A stretch of DNA of 64,000 nucleotides from Sophora flavescens (GCA_030762895.1 JAUPTC010000016.1:2473199-2537198); one strand, 5' to 3'; shown: positions 33,668 through 46,180, counted from the stretch's first letter. The notes: generated from the sequence alone by a model not told the origin. Numbers and translations: made by a program.

Positions 33668-36600
33668 CTAAGTGGGAAGATACTGCTCAACCATGCCTGC
33701 TATCTTTCTGCAACAAATCAACTTTGTCATAGGCAAGGTCTTTGTCATCATATCTGAACCATTTTCATCAGTATGGATCTTTTCAAGTGAAAATGTCTTC
33801 ATCTCTAGCACATCTCGTATCCAATGATACCGCACCTCAATGTGCTTTGACCTAGAATGAAAAATTGGATTCTTGCTGAGATGGATAGCACTCTGACTGT
33901 CAAAAAATAACACAAACTTCTCTTGCTTGAGGCCCAACTCTTGTAGGAATTTCTGCATCCACAAAAGTTCTTTAGAAGCTTCAGTAATGGCAATATACTC
34001 AGCCTCAGTGGTAGACAAAGCAACACATTTTTGTAATCTTGATTGCCAAGACACCGCTCCCCCTGCAAAAGTCATCAAATATCCAGAAGTAGATTTTCTA
34101 GAATCAACATCACCGGCCATATCTGAATCTGTGTAGCCGTCTAACACAGGTTGACCACCCCCAAAGCATAAACATACTCTGGAAGTGCCTCTGAGATACC
34201 TGAAAATCCACTTCACTGCTTGCCAGTGGTCTCTACCAGGATTAGAGAGAAAACGACTAACAACTCCAACAGCATGGGCAATATCCGGCCTTGTGCATAC
34301 CATAGCATACATCAAACTACCAACCGCGGATGCATAAGGAACCTTCTTCATCTCTTCTTTGTCCTTCTCACTTGTAGGGCATTGTTGAGAGCTCAACTTG
34401 AAATGACTTGCAAGTGGAGTACTAACAGTTTTGGAATTGCTCATGTTAAACCTCTCTAATACCTTCTCAATATACTTATGTTGAGACAACCACAATTTAC
34501 CATTCTTTCTATCATGAGTAATTCTCATGCCAAGGATTTGCTTTGCAGGACCCAAATCCTTCATAGCAAAGGCCTTGCTCAAATCTTTCTTCAGACAATC
34601 AATCTTCTTTGTGTCATGACCAACAATCAACATGTCATCCACATATAGCAAGAGGATAATAAAATCATCATCAACGAATTTCTTCACAAACACACAGTGA
34701 TCTGAAGTGGTTTTACTATAACCATGTTTCTCCATGAAAGAATCAAATTTCTTGTACCATTGCCTTGGTGCTTGCTTGAGTCCATACAAGCTTTTCTTCA
34801 ACTTGCACACAAGCTGCTCTTTTCCTTTGACCTTGAAGCCTTCAGGTTGCTCCATATAAATTTCCTCCTCCAAATCACCAAGAAGGAATGTTGTCTTCAC
34901 ATCAAGTTGTTCAACCTCTAGGTTCAAGCTAGCTGCTAATCCAAGCACAACTTGAATAGAGGACATCTTCACCACGGGTGAGAAAATTTCTTCAAAGTCA
35001 ATACCTTTCCTATGATCGAAGCCTTTCACAACCAATCTTGCTTTGTACCTTGGTTGGGAGCTATTCTCTTCTGATTTCAGCTTGAACACCCACTTGTTCT
35101 TGAGTGCTTTCCTACCCTTAGGCAACTTCACCAATTCAAATGTGTGATTCTCATGCAAGGAATTCATTTCTTCTTGCATGGCCTTCAACCACTCTTCCTT
35201 GTGCACATTTACAATAGCCTCTTCATAACTTTCTGTCTCTCCACCATCAGTGATCATCACATACTCATGTGGAGTGTATCTTTGGGAAGCATGACGCTCT
35301 CTAGTAGATCTTCTTAACTGAGGCTCAACTGGTGGATCAAATGGAACCTCTTCAACTGGTTCATCATGGTGAGGTGCAGGGTCGTCATTTGCATTCCCAT
35401 CATCTACCTGTATATCTCCCCCTTCAACAAGAGTTCCAAAGAGGGGTTTAGGCACAACATCAATATAGCATCGGCAACCGGTTTCTCTTCTCGGCTTTCT
35501 CAAAATCTTCAATGGTTTGGTATTCAAGAAATATCACATCCCGGCTTCGATAATTTTTACTCTCGTTTGGATCCCAGAGTCTATAACCAAACTCTTCATG
35601 ACCATAACCCAAGAAGACACATTGTTTGGATTTTCCATCGAGTTTGGACCTCTCATCTCTTGGAATGTGAACAAAAGTCCTGCAGCCAAACACTCTCAAA
35701 TGACTATAAGAGACATCTTTCCCTGTCCATACTCTGTTTGGAACATCACCATCTAGTGGCACAAAAGGAGAAAGGTTGATCAAATCCACTGTAGTTCTCA
35801 TTGCTTCACCCTAAAAGGATTTGGGTAATTTTGCATGAGAGAGCATACACCTGATTCTGTCATTAATGGTACGGTTCATTCTCTCTGCAACTCCATTATG
35901 TTGAGGCGTCTTTGGAACTGTCTTCTCAAGCCTGATTCCTTGTTCTTTGCAATATTCTTCAAACGGACCCCTGTATTCACCACCATTATCTGCTCGGGCA
36001 CATTTCAACTTGCTTCCTTTTTCTCTTTCAATACTTGCATGAAAGTGCTTGAAGACACCAAATACCTGGTCTTTAGATTTCAAAGAAAAAGCCCACACTT
36101 TTCTAGAGTGGTCATCAATAAAAGTAACAAAGTATGAAGCACCACCAAGAGACTTACAATCCATAGTGCAAACATCAGTGTGAACTAAATCAAGAACATT
36201 TGGCCTCATATGAGGACCAGAACTACGAAATGAAATTCTATGTTGTTTTCCAACAAAACAATGAGAGCAAGTATTTAAAAGTGTACCTTTCATAGGAATA
36301 GAATTTTTCCTGGCAAGGATGTTGAGTCCTTTCTCACTCAAGTGACCAAGGCGCATATGCCACAAATCAGAAGAAGCATCTTCAACTGGATTCACTTCCT
36401 CCTTGCTTAACTTTCCAGGCATCCTGTAGAGAGTAGTGAGACTTTCTTCTTTTGCCACCACTAGTGACCCTTTGGTGAGCTTGCATATGCCACCACCAAA
36501 GTAAGTATGATAACCCTCAATGTCCAAGGCTTTAACAGAAATCAAGTTGAGACGGATATCTGGAACATGTCTGACATTCTTCAATTGCAGCTTGCACCCA

Positions 36601-37656
36601 ATGCTAGTTTCAATCCAAACATCTCCCATACCAACAATTTTACATACCCCTTCATTTCCCATTTTAACTGTGCCAAAATCACCAGCAGTAAAGGATGAGA
36701 AGAAATCATGCCTAGGAGTGACATGGTATGAGGCTCCAGAATCAACAATCCAACTAGAATCATGGCATACTAGATTTATAGAATTATCATCACAGACAAT
36801 GTAAACATCACTATCAGATGCAACTGCAGTTGTGTCTTTATCATTTTTCTTCTCTTTGTCTTCATCTCTTTCTCTTGACTTCTCTCTCTTTAGGAACCTG
36901 CATTGTCTTTTGATGTGTCCCACCTTGCCACAATGATAACATTTCACTTCTTTACTAGTCATGGACTTGCTTCTTGACTTGCTACGACTGTCAGATTTTT
37001 CATGCTTATGGAAATGTCTGGTTTGACTTCTCCCCCGTGACTCTGCAACTAGTGCTTCTGACTGAGTGGAGGTACCATTCAAACCACACTCCTTTCTTCT
37101 AGATTCTTCATTCAACATGCTCTCTTTTACCATTGACATTGTCAACTTCCCATTAGGAGCTAAATTAGTCAATGTCACAACCAGAACTTCCCAAGTGTCA
37201 GGCAAGGAACTAAGCAACAACAAGGCTTGCAACTCATCATCTAATTTAATATCTGTTGCTGTCAACTGATTCACAGTATTCTGAAAAGTACTCATATGCT
37301 CTGCCATTGAATCCCCTTCTTTGTATTTCATATTCACCAGCTTCCGGATCAGAAATGCTTTATTTTGCACATTCTTCCGCTCATACAGCTCGGCCAACTT
37401 CTTCCACATTTTCTGGGAATCCGTTTTTGTCTACATGAGGATATACACTCAAATCCAGCCATTGCCTAATGAAAGCAACTGCCTTTCTATTCATCTTCTT
37501 CCAATCACTTTAATTTTTATCCTTGGGTCGACTAGTGTCCCCCTCAATGGGATCGTACAAGTCTTTGCTGTATAACATATCTTCCATGAGGGTCTTCCAA
37601 AGTGTATAATTTGTAGAGTTCAGCTTAATCATATTTGGCCCTTGATTTTCCTCCAT
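33668..37656 (-). pseudogene. Copia gag-pol polyprotein, broken
   Basis: Gag starts MEENQGPNMIKLNSTNYTLW at 37656. Gag has a UBN2-type region and knuckle CYHCGKVGHIKRQC. Protease has WIVDSGASYHVTP; the pre-integrase domain has LWHMRLGHLSEKGL; integrase has HTDVC, FIDDHSRKVW and ADNGGEY (D,D,E). RT has KWVFKLKSEENS, EQLDVKTTFLLGDLEEEIYM (family: DVKTAFLHG) and YVDDMLIVG; RNase H has DSDMAGDVDSRKSTSGY and STTEAEY. The order and the YVDDM form fit the Tork/Tnt1 group. Lesions: TAA at 37510-37512, frameshift near 37433, TAG at 35811-35813 (KSF*GEA), and a frameshift near 35480-35520. Confidence 0.92.
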
Positions 37657-37686
37657 TTAAATGCACGGTACAAAACAACCTAAGCT

Positions 37687-37699
37687 TTGGATACCACTT
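37687..37699 (-). promoter_or_regulatory. Primer binding site of copia element
   Basis: On the minus strand next to the 5' LTR the sequence reads AAGTGGTATCCAAAGC. TGGTATC is the usual match to the 3' end of initiator-methionine tRNA; the following bases diverge from the usual AGAGC. Confidence 0.75.
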
Positions 37700-38389
37700 T
37701 GTTGGGAAAAAGCCAGAGATAACAATCTCTAATGAAGCAAATATTTTTCCCTTCACCTGTGCAAATAAATAGGAACAACAAAAAATATTCTTCCACAGGA
37801 TAATATCAATGGCAGAAAATAAATAGGAATGACACCACGATTTTTAACGTGGAAAACTCCCCAGTGTAGGGATAAAAACCACGAGACCAAGTCCAGCAAA
37901 ACTTCCACTATAAATAATAATGGGTACACCAAGTCTTCCTAGAAATACTAGGGAACACCAAATCAGCAATACATCACCCAAATGGTAGATACAAGCAAGC
38001 AGCAAGAGAGAAACCCCACAACAATGGGTATAACAACTCAGCTCAAAGAGAAGGCAAAACAACAAATAAAATATATCAAACTAACAAGCTCATTGGTAGG
38101 AATAACATACTGAAATTTCAGTAAAAAAAACGAGCAAGTTTGCTTGTACCACCTTCCACCACCACGAACCCCCTTTCTTCTTCTCTTTTCTTCTTGCGGC
38201 GTTGTTTCTTTTCTATCTCACGTCTGGCACCTCCTAACTAAAACCCTTTCTTTCCTTTTTATTTGAACTTTCAAGTTCCTTTTTTTTTAATGCCACATGG
38301 ACTTGGCCTATTAACAACCATGCCTTTTTTTTTTCTTTTCTTTGGTTTTACTTTTTTTCTAGTGTGTCCCATTTAGGAGTGATCACACC

Positions 38390-38394
<5 letters not shown>
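37700..38394 (-). repeat. 5' LTR of copia element
   Basis: It is 695 bp with TGTTGGG/CCCAACA ends. It would hold promoter and RNA start. Confidence 0.92.
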
Positions 38395-38450
<56 letters not shown>

Positions 38451-38484
38451 ATAGATAGTGAAATGAAGTAATTTGGTTTCCATC

Positions 38485-38536
<52 letters not shown>
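38395..38536. repeat. (TA)n microsatellites
   Basis: Two TA runs (38395-38447 and 38490-38535) are separated by about 40 bp of unique sequence. The first continues the array interrupted by the copia element. Confidence 0.9.
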
Positions 38537-38539
<3 letters not shown>

Positions 38540-38773
38540 TAGGTGAACGAAGAATGACCAACATATAATCATAAACGTAAGTATTGATTAATTATTAATT
38601 ATTTATTATTTGATTGATACATTTAATATACGGGTTCGATCCCCCGGACTCACAATCTTCACTTTTGGTTTCATTTTTTAAAATAAAACTATGTATATTG
38701 TTGGAATAAAGAGGGAAAAAACAAGATTCGAACTTAGTTCAAGTATTAAATTATTTGCGACCAGCGTTATCTA

Positions 38774-41757
38774 TGTAACACCCTGTTTTAATTGTTTTTC
38801 ATTATCGGTAGAATTTTTAATTATTTATATTTTATCTGAGGTCTAAAAAATGATTTTGGAGAAAACAAAATCATAATTATACTCTACCTTATGGTAGAAG
38901 GTTACGGTAAAAATGTAGGTTTAAAATTCAGACGAAACCCAGTCTGCGTTTTAATTGACAGCAAGATTTTACTGATCAGAAGACCTAATTTTGACCCGAG
39001 AACGAAACAGTTTAGATTATTATTTTTTTCAGACGATAGTGGTTATTTTGAAAATTTTCAAAATAAATAGTTTATTATACGTTAGTCAGGCAAATACTCG
39101 ACGATCGGGGATCGACGGAATCGAGAACGGAGGTGTAGAGACAAAACCCGACGTCGGATGGATGAGGACAATGAGTCATCATAGTCATCTATGATGACTC
39201 ATGGTGGTGAGTCATAGGGGTTAGCCATCTTGCGTTAAATGGAGGTAATGATGGTTATGTGTGAAATGTCCAAATTACCCTTAATCCTTCATTGTAACTT
39301 CAAGTGTGCCATTACAACATTTTACTCTTTGGACCCTTTTCTCCCTAAGAAGCTCACGGTCACACCTTCATAAGACAGACTTGGTCATTCATTCCACTCC
39401 ATTTGGTTCATGTTCTTCACCTTTCTCACAAAAACACTAAAGTTCTTACACTTGATTTGCAAAGGAAGTCTTAGATCTTTATCATTTCTTGATATTCCAA
39501 AGGTATAGTCTTATGATCCATGATCATACCTTCACTTTTCATCACAATTTTTCTTCTTAAATCCATGTTTTCTTCAAGATCAAATTCCTAGATCTAGTTT
39601 TTCAAACAATTCTAGAAAATCATAGAAAATTAATTTTAATGTGAGATCAATTTCTATGATCTCCATATGACTTCTATTTTCATTATCCAAGGGCTTGATA
39701 AATTTAGAGATCCGTAGCTATTTCTTTTTGAGTTGGCCGAATCTATGCTCAAATGGGTTTAGGTGATTTTCTTCAATCTTTAACTTGATTTCTTGTTGGT
39801 TGTTCATGGCTAGGTTTTGTGGGTTCAAAACCCTGTGATTTAGGTGAACAATATCCTTCTCCTACTTGAGTTTCAAGTGATCTACAAGAGGTAAGGGGGG
39901 AGATTACTACTATCATACCTCAATGTAGATATGTTGATGGTTTTATTTAGTGTATATGGTTTTGTAACTAATAAGTGTATAATATTGATTTATTGATTTA
40001 TATTTGTGTGATCCTCTTGGAGGATTTGATTTGATGTTTGGTTGTGGTATGATATGCCATATGGTTGTTTTGGTTCCAATGACCTTAAGTTGGAACCATG
40101 ATTTTTGTTTGCTTGATTTGTTAAGAAAAATGCATAATATAATTATTTGAGGCCATTCGGCCATAGCTGGATAAGGAGGTTCATGGTTGATTTAATTTGT
40201 GTAAATAATTTTTATAGAAATTGAATGAGTATATAAGAATGTAGAAATTGGTTTGCAGTGAATTGGTTGAGTATATTAAAAGTTATGAATTATTGAAGAT
40301 ATTGGGACCATTATGCAAATACTGAGAAATTCAGGGAATGTTCTGAAAACCTATTCTTATATTTTGTGATTGTAGCCCTTGATGATATAAGACTATAGAA
40401 ATTGGTTTGGTGTTATTTGGATTAATATATAAAAAGTTATGAGTTTTTTAATAAACAAGGACTTATTTACAAATATTGAAAAATATGAGACCAAAAATAT
40501 AATTTTTGGAAATTTGTTGGTAACTGAAAACTATTTATAAAGAAGTTGGTTTGGTGAGATTTGAAGTTGTAAATAAAAAGTTATAAGGTTTTAAGTGAAT
40601 AAGGACCTTTTTGTAATTAATGAAAGTTTAGGGACTAAACTGCAATTTTCGAAAATTGATGTAATTGGACAGTTAGAAATTTTTTTTCTTACCTATTTAA
40701 CTGTTCTAAAACTAGAAAATGATTTTTGGACTATTAGAGTGTAAAATCGTTGAAAAATGATTTACGCGTTTTACAAACTTAACGACGTTCGGTCAAATTT
40801 TTAGGAATTTTGTATACATGGAAAGGAAAGTGTAAAATTACTATTTCAAAATCTTAATATAAGTATAATAACCTAGGTGAGTAATGGTTTTTAGTTGAAG
40901 AATCATATTTTCAAAAGTATGGCTTTGGGGTCTAAAACCAGTAAAAAGCGGCGAAACCGTTGTTGAACATTTTTAAAGATTTTTGAGAAAACAATGATGT
41001 AGAGTTTGAAATCAGTATTTTAATACTTTAACATATGTATGGTAACTTAGGAAAGATAAGGATTTGGGAAGAATAATTACAGTTGTGAAAATATGGAATT
41101 TAAGTTGAAATACAATAAAAAGCGGTAAAACGGTATTTTAAGAGTTTCGACGTTTTTCAAGAAACTGTTTTGAGGAATTTAGTACTTACGTACTTTGATG
41201 GAATCTGATTTCATAATGGGTCGGTTTTAACCAAAGGTTTTGGTTTTAAGACAAAAGAGGACTTTAGTCTTCAAGACTAGTATTTCAAGTAAATGGAAAA
41301 CCTAAGTCATGAATGACTTAGTGGAAATATGAACTTAATGATTTATGACTTATGGTGAAGCAAGACCATTTGTCGTAAAGTATGGATAATTCATTATCCA
41401 TACCTCCATAAGATTTAATGGACTAAGATTTATTTGATTTCTTGGAAGCCAAGAGAAAGGCTCCATTAGAAAAGTGTAAAGAAATAAATGATTGGACTGT
41501 CGATCCAATTTCATAATGTGTTAGGACTTGTAAGCAAGTGCCTTAAAACACCTTTACACAAACATGACAAGTCTGTTTGAGAACTGTGGATTAGTGAAGA
41601 GATAGTGATTTGTACCCGAGAATATCGTTCGTCAGAGTAACATCAAATGGATTCTAGGGGAATCACGAGGTTATCCGATGGATAAACCAATTGGACGTAT
41701 TCCGACAATTTTGCCCAACTACATAGTTGATACTATGTTCAGAAAGGCCGTTGTGCC
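38774..41757 (+). repeat. Probable Ty3/gypsy long LTR (solo or truncated), non-coding
   Basis: It opens TGTAACACCCTG, a common start of plant chromovirus LTRs. A leader-like C/T-rich stretch at 39340-39480 is followed by AT-rich sequence with repeated phrases such as AAAAAGCGG(C/T)(G/A)AAACCG (40945, 41121). No gag or pol is present on either side and no second copy is in the window. The right limit is a guess from a change of sequence character near 41757. Confidence 0.35.
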
Positions 41758-42262
41758 ATGTTGGAACCAAAGTTGTTTTGGATTTAATAATCTCTAAGTT
41801 TTTATGCAAACAAAAGGATTAAATTTGCTTGGCAAAGTGTTAGTTGAGATCTAACAAGTGAGTTCAGTTTATGCAGGAATATTCAAAACAATATAAGGTA
41901 TACAATGCTTAGACTCGTGCAAAGAATTACCCATCCAAAGGTTATTCTTTGAAATGAATACCTTAGTAGACGAGGCTATAAATGAATACCTTAATAAACT
42001 TGTTAGGTATAGCAAGTCCAAAGACTTGAAAATAAGCACGTTCATTCTGCCACGTCAGCAGATGTGTGCTATCATTGAAACTCAAGTATACAATCATAAT
42101 GTCTAACTAAAATTCAGTAGACGTCCACAGTGCCACGTCACTGGACGGAGTTTCTCTAAGGACTTAGCAAGTCCAAAGACTTCAGTGGACGAGCGCTGTT
42201 GTCACTTCAATGGACAAGCGCTTCTGTCACAACAAAATGGGAAACAAATTCTCGTTCAGCAC
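41758..42262. other. Unassigned LTR-like sequence
   Basis: It starts TGTTGGAACCAAAG and contains repeated phrases (GGACTTAGCAAGTCCAAAGACTT-like at 42010 and 42160; GACGAGCGCT / GACAAGCGCT). It reads like part of a copia LTR but no partner or coding region confirms this. Confidence 0.3.
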
Positions 42263-43567
42263 TGATAAGCCTCTGGCTCATCTAGTTTTATAGCTAGTAT
42301 GACCAGGGTTTTGTGCAAATTATATCGTATTTTCACCCAAATTAGATTAGATTGTCCTCAAGCAAGGTTTTGAGTCTCTAGAGTAGTTTTAAGTTAATTT
42401 AGCTAGTTTTAAGTCAAAATAATACACTTATGGTTATTTCCTTGTTTTCAGGTTAAGTAGAAGCTGAGAAAATAAAGAACAGAGGTCTCGCCACGCGACC
42501 CAGAAGCCTGACTGTTCCAAGAAATTGCTAAGTCTCTGGTTCGCCTCGCGAAGAAGGTCTCGCCCCGCGAGTCTTGCAAACCTGAAAAAGTCAGAGACGA
42601 TCACGGCTTGCCCGTGTTGAAGGTCTTGGCCGTGGCAGTTTTGAAGTTGAAGAGTCTCGCCTCGCGAGCATCCCTTCGCCTCGCGAATCTGGAAGTCAGA
42701 GAGCATCACGGTTAGGCCCTGATGGCCATAACGGGCGTAAGGAGAAAACTCTTCATATCCTCGCCTCGCGAGCGTCACTTCGCCTCGCGAGAATGCCAAA
42801 GGTTGCTGACTCTTCATGAAATTCGCCTCGCGAATGTGTGCTCGCCTCGCGAGCCATCTGAATTCTGAATTTGTATAAAAGGCTGTTCTGAACATTTTGT
42901 AAAAACTTTTGCTTCTCCAACTTTCTGATATACATTTTTCTCTGTGATTTCGTTTTTGCCATGGAGCACTAAGTCCTAGGATTAGTCTACTGTTTGAGGA
43001 TCCTATATACTTGAGGTTATGTAATCCCTATTTTAATTGCTTTTCCCTTTTCAATACCATATTTCATATTTCTGTTTGTTATTTCAGGAGTGTGTAATAT
43101 TGTATTGATTTGTTTCAGTGATGTTAATTTCCTATACATAATCGCGTTTCTTAATTCGCGTGTGTTCATTCATGATCGTTTGATCATGAGAGCTTAATCC
43201 CGTTTGTTATTTCGGGAATAGGAATTTGCATCCATAGTAGCAATTACGTTGTTAGTTGTTACTGTAACTGAAAGGGGATTAGAATCTGCTTAGGGCTTGG
43301 GATTACATTAACCAAGGATAGTTGGGAATTCTTGACAGTAGATTAATCGTTGTTTGATAATTGATAACCTCTTTTCAACTGCCTTGTTTTTGATTGCTCT
43401 GTTTTGTTTGTTTCTTATTTGCACTCCAATCTAAACACCCCCCCAAAACTGATTTTTGTGAAAGGTAATATTCTCAGAGTCCTTGAGAGACGACATCCGA
43501 GTTGTCGCACTAGACTACAGTTTTAAACCCGCTCGTCCTTTTTGGCGCGTGCGCGACAGCGCGACCA
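42263..43567 (+). repeat. Left LTR of Athila-like element
   Basis: It runs from TGATAAGCCTCTGG to GCGCGACCA. U3 carries a GC motif array (42480-42860), a TATA-like TTGTATAAAAGG (42872-42883) and a leader. The right LTR start at 46000 (TGATGAGCCTCTG) matches its first ~180 bp imperfectly. Confidence 0.75.
42480..42860. repeat. CTCGCGAG / CACGG motif array in LTR U3
   Basis: Nine copies of TCGCC(T/A/C)CGCGA occur, several as the palindrome CTCGCGAG, interspersed with CACGG...CCGTG-type inverted motifs (42597-42632, 42706-42735). The array leaves a stop-free minus-strand frame by composition. Confidence 0.8.
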
Positions 43568-43573
43568 AAAAAT

Positions 43574-43591
43574 TGGCGCCGTTGCCGGGGA
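43574..43591 (+). promoter_or_regulatory. Primer binding site (tRNA-Asp type)
   Basis: TGGCGCCGTTGCCGGGGA lies six bases after the LTR end. This is the well-known primer site of Athila, Calypso and Cyclops-type elements, complementary to the 3' end of aspartate tRNA. Confidence 0.85.
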
Positions 43592-43655
43592 CTCTGGTTT
43601 GTTGTTATTAGCAGAAAATATAAAAAAAAAATATATTTGCTGAATTTGTCTGTTT

Positions 43656-44579
43656 ATGGATCTTACTGATAAGCTCACTCATTTGAAGCAATTGTTTCAG
43701 CAGACACAGTTTTGTGGCATGTGCGGCTCTCCTGAGCACCTGTATGAGGAATGCCCCATTCTGACAAATGCTACTTATTGGCCTCGAGCTTATACATTCC
43801 ATCCTGACAATCAAGGCAAAAAGCTTGAGGATAATGAAGAACCTGTGGAATCAAATGCATGTGTTGAGAATGATGGGGTGGATGAACCGTGTGCAGAAAG
43901 TCCAGACAATCAGACCTTTACTAACTCAGTTTCTGTTAATACATGTACTAATTGTACTGACACTAACCCGTGTGATGTTTGTGCTGGGTTTCTTGACTCT
44001 ATTTTGCAGGGTGATAGTGAGAGTGATGCTGTTTGTTCAGCCGAAGTTCCAAATATACCATCCATTGAACAGCCACCCTCCATACAGCTCAAGCAACTTC
44101 CAGACATTCAGCCGCTTTCTGATTTAGTTTATTGTAATATATTTACTAACTAAACTAACTCTAACCTTTCTGTGGTGTGTGATGAGATTTCTGCAGGTTT
44201 AACAAGTGATGAATCCAGTAGTGCAGTGGATGAAGACCTTGCAGGAGTTGAAGCAACACCGGAGACTCCAACTAACTGTTTGTCACCTCCCCCTGAGGAA
44301 CCAGTGATGGAGTTTAAACCCTTGGATTTTGCACCATGGCCGGTCCAAGCGGTTGAGCCCCACTTTTATTGGGAGGATTTTATTGAGAAAGAGGTCATCT
44401 GTGACCCCAGAGGAAGTGAAAAGTCCGCCGCACTGGGCGAAGTTACTATGATTGTCAAGCACCCACTTCCATATAAAGGCTGCAAGTTAGGGAAGCATGG
44501 AATGAACTACCACCCTTTGGCTACCATGTGGGACTTATGTTACAAGCAATGGGATCCCGGTGGAACCGCCCCTCAATGA
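43656..44579 (+). pseudogene. Gag-like zinc-knuckle ORF of Athila-like element
   Basis: One frame of 307 codons is interrupted only by TAA at 44151-44153. It begins MDLTDKLTHLKQLFQQTQF, with a CCHC knuckle CGMCGSPEHLYEEC at residues 20-33, a long acidic, Cys-rich middle (CTNCTDTNPCDVC) and a C-terminal block EPHFYWEDFIEKE, GKHGMNYHPLATMWDLCYK. The knuckle suggests RNA binding in a Gag-like role. The capsid-like helical domain normally N-terminal to the knuckle is missing, so the protein is unusually short. Upstream stop removal or suppression cannot be judged here. Confidence 0.6.
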
Positions 44580-45999
44580 GTTTTTCTTAACCCTTTCTTC
44601 TTTTTAATTTTCTTTTCCTTACTTTATTTCTGTTTTGTTTTTAATAAAGCTCCTGAATAATTTGAGAAGCTCAGGAGTTGTGTTTGTGTCTTGGTGTTGG
44701 CAAGTTTATTGGATTTTATTGATTTTGCATAGATGGATTGCATGATAGTGTTGACTGTTTCCCCCTAGGATTTGAGAAATTTTTTTGAAAAATGATCCCC
44801 ATATGATCGAAAACTGAACTTTGGGATTTTATTATGATAACATGATTTATGATAAGTTTGGGGTGATAGGAAGCACACACTAGGGATAGAATCTCTGTCA
44901 AATAATTTGTATAAATGTCCAGGTGAAGTTTTGAGCCTCCAACATGTTTTAAATTGTGTGAAAATCACTTTTTAAGTTGCACTTTCCTGAATTTGCTTGA
45001 ATCTCTTTTTGGTTTGCATGATTATATGTTTGCTTCAAATGATTTAGGCATTTTCCTTGTAAATAGCTACTTAGCCTAAAATAACCATTTCTAATGCATG
45101 TTCCCTAGTTAGCCCCATTGAGCCTATTAGCCTGTTAATTCTTGATAACCTAATGTTATAAGCCCAAAAATCTGGAAAACCATGTTAACCCGATCTTAGG
45201 ATTAGGAGAGCATGTAATCTTAGAATGGGTGCAAGAAACTAAAGTTTGGGGTGGCTGCAAGGTGCAATGTGTTGTTTGGGATTAGGAAAAAGAAAAAAGA
45301 AAAAAAAAAGAAAAGTGTAAAAATGAAAAAAAAAATAGAAAAAAAGAAAAAAAAAAAGAGAAAAAAATTTAAAAGTGCAAAAATGCCAAAAAGAAATAAA
45401 AGGCTGTAGCCACCCAGAAGCATAAAGAAAAAAATTAAGAAAGGAACTTGAGTGAATTTCAAAGTGTAAATAATGTTCATGCTCTCTTAGTTCCTAGGGT
45501 CTTCAGCCTAGTTCCTTTGTATATCCTACCCTTAGCCAGGCCCCATTACAACCCATAAAAGACCTTCTGATGTTGCTTGCATATTTTCTGTGGGGACCAT
45601 TTTGAGATGAAAATCAAATTTATGGGAAGTGCTCTTAAAAGTGAAATTGAGTGAAAGCCTGACACAAACTGAGCGAATGAGTGAACACAAATCTCCCTTG
45701 TGAGGAAGGCAGTTGTTTGATTTTGGTGATCTCCCTCTTATGTGTAACTTAGACCCCCTGCTTAGATTGATGATTGTCTGAATGATTAATTTCTCAACTG
45801 TTTAGAATAAATGAATGTGGGGATTACTTTGCTTGGAAGGGGGGAACATTGAAAGAAAAATTCTTTGAAAAATTGCTTGAAATCTGTGTGAAAGTTAATT
45901 GAGTCCTTAAGCTTGCCATGTTTTGCCAGGTCTTGAGTCTTTTTAAGTTTTTGAGTGTAGTTTGCTTGGGGACAAGCAAAGTTTAAGTTTGGGGTATTT
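44580..45999 (+). other. Non-coding 3' interior of Athila-like element
   Basis: No gene is seen. An A-rich run (45285-45420) breaks the tract. The end, GGGGACAAGCAAAGTTTAAG then TTTGGGGTATT, is a typical plant Ty3 polypurine region ahead of the right LTR at 46000. Confidence 0.6.
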
Positions 46000-46180
46000 T
46001 GATGAGCCTCTGTTTGACTGGTTTTATAACTAGTAAAGACCTTGGCTTTGTGCTTATTTTATATCATTTTCACCCAAATTAGGCTTTATTGTCCTTAAGT
46101 AATATTTTGAGTCTGTAAATTGTTTTTAAGTTAAATTAGTTGATTTAGAGTTAAATAAAATACTTATTATATTTTCTTAT
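46000..46180 (+). repeat. Right LTR of Athila-like element, first ~180 bp
   Basis: It starts TGATGAGCCTCTG and follows the left LTR through TTTTCACCCAAATTAG and further, then stops at the N run. Confidence 0.75.

Larger units (their letters stand above)
32969..38394 (-). mobile_element. Ty1-copia retrotransposon, Tork-like, complete with two LTRs
   Basis: LTRs (32969-33650 and 37700-38394) begin TGTTGGGA and end CCCAACA. A primer site and a polypurine tract sit next to the correct LTRs, and one gag-pol region lies between in copia order (protease, integrase, RT, RNase H). The LTRs differ by about a dozen substitutions and a 12-bp indel in the first ~300 bp by eye, so the insertion is not recent. 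The gag-pol frame is broken. Confidence 0.93.
42263..46180 (+). mobile_element. Athila-like non-autonomous LTR element, cut by gap
   Basis: The left LTR (42263-43567) is followed by a tRNA-Asp-type primer site, a single gag-like frame, a long non-coding tract, a polypurine tract and the start of the right LTR (46000). The 2.4-kb interior has no protease, RT or integrase, so the element would depend on a relative's enzymes. The right LTR runs into the assembly gap after about 180 bp. Confidence 0.7.

Noticed and set aside
38628..38660. tRNA gene suggested by a B-box-like GGGTTCGATCCCCC
   Set aside because: No A box or cloverleaf could be drawn around it; a similar weak B-box near 32705 also lacks context. 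At most a SINE remnant.
41758..41767. TGTTGGAACC as the start of a second copia element
   Set aside because: No partner LTR, primer site or gag-pol sequence follows; kept only as unassigned LTR-like DNA.
42434..42895. 153-codon open frame on the minus strand in the Athila-like LTR
   Set aside because: It is produced by the stop-poor CTCGCGAG/CACGG motif array; no domain and no relation to the neighbouring gag-like ORF.
45285..45420. LINE or SINE poly(A) tail
   Set aside because: The A-rich run is broken by G-containing units and lies inside the continuous interior of the Athila-like element, with no retroposon body or target duplication.
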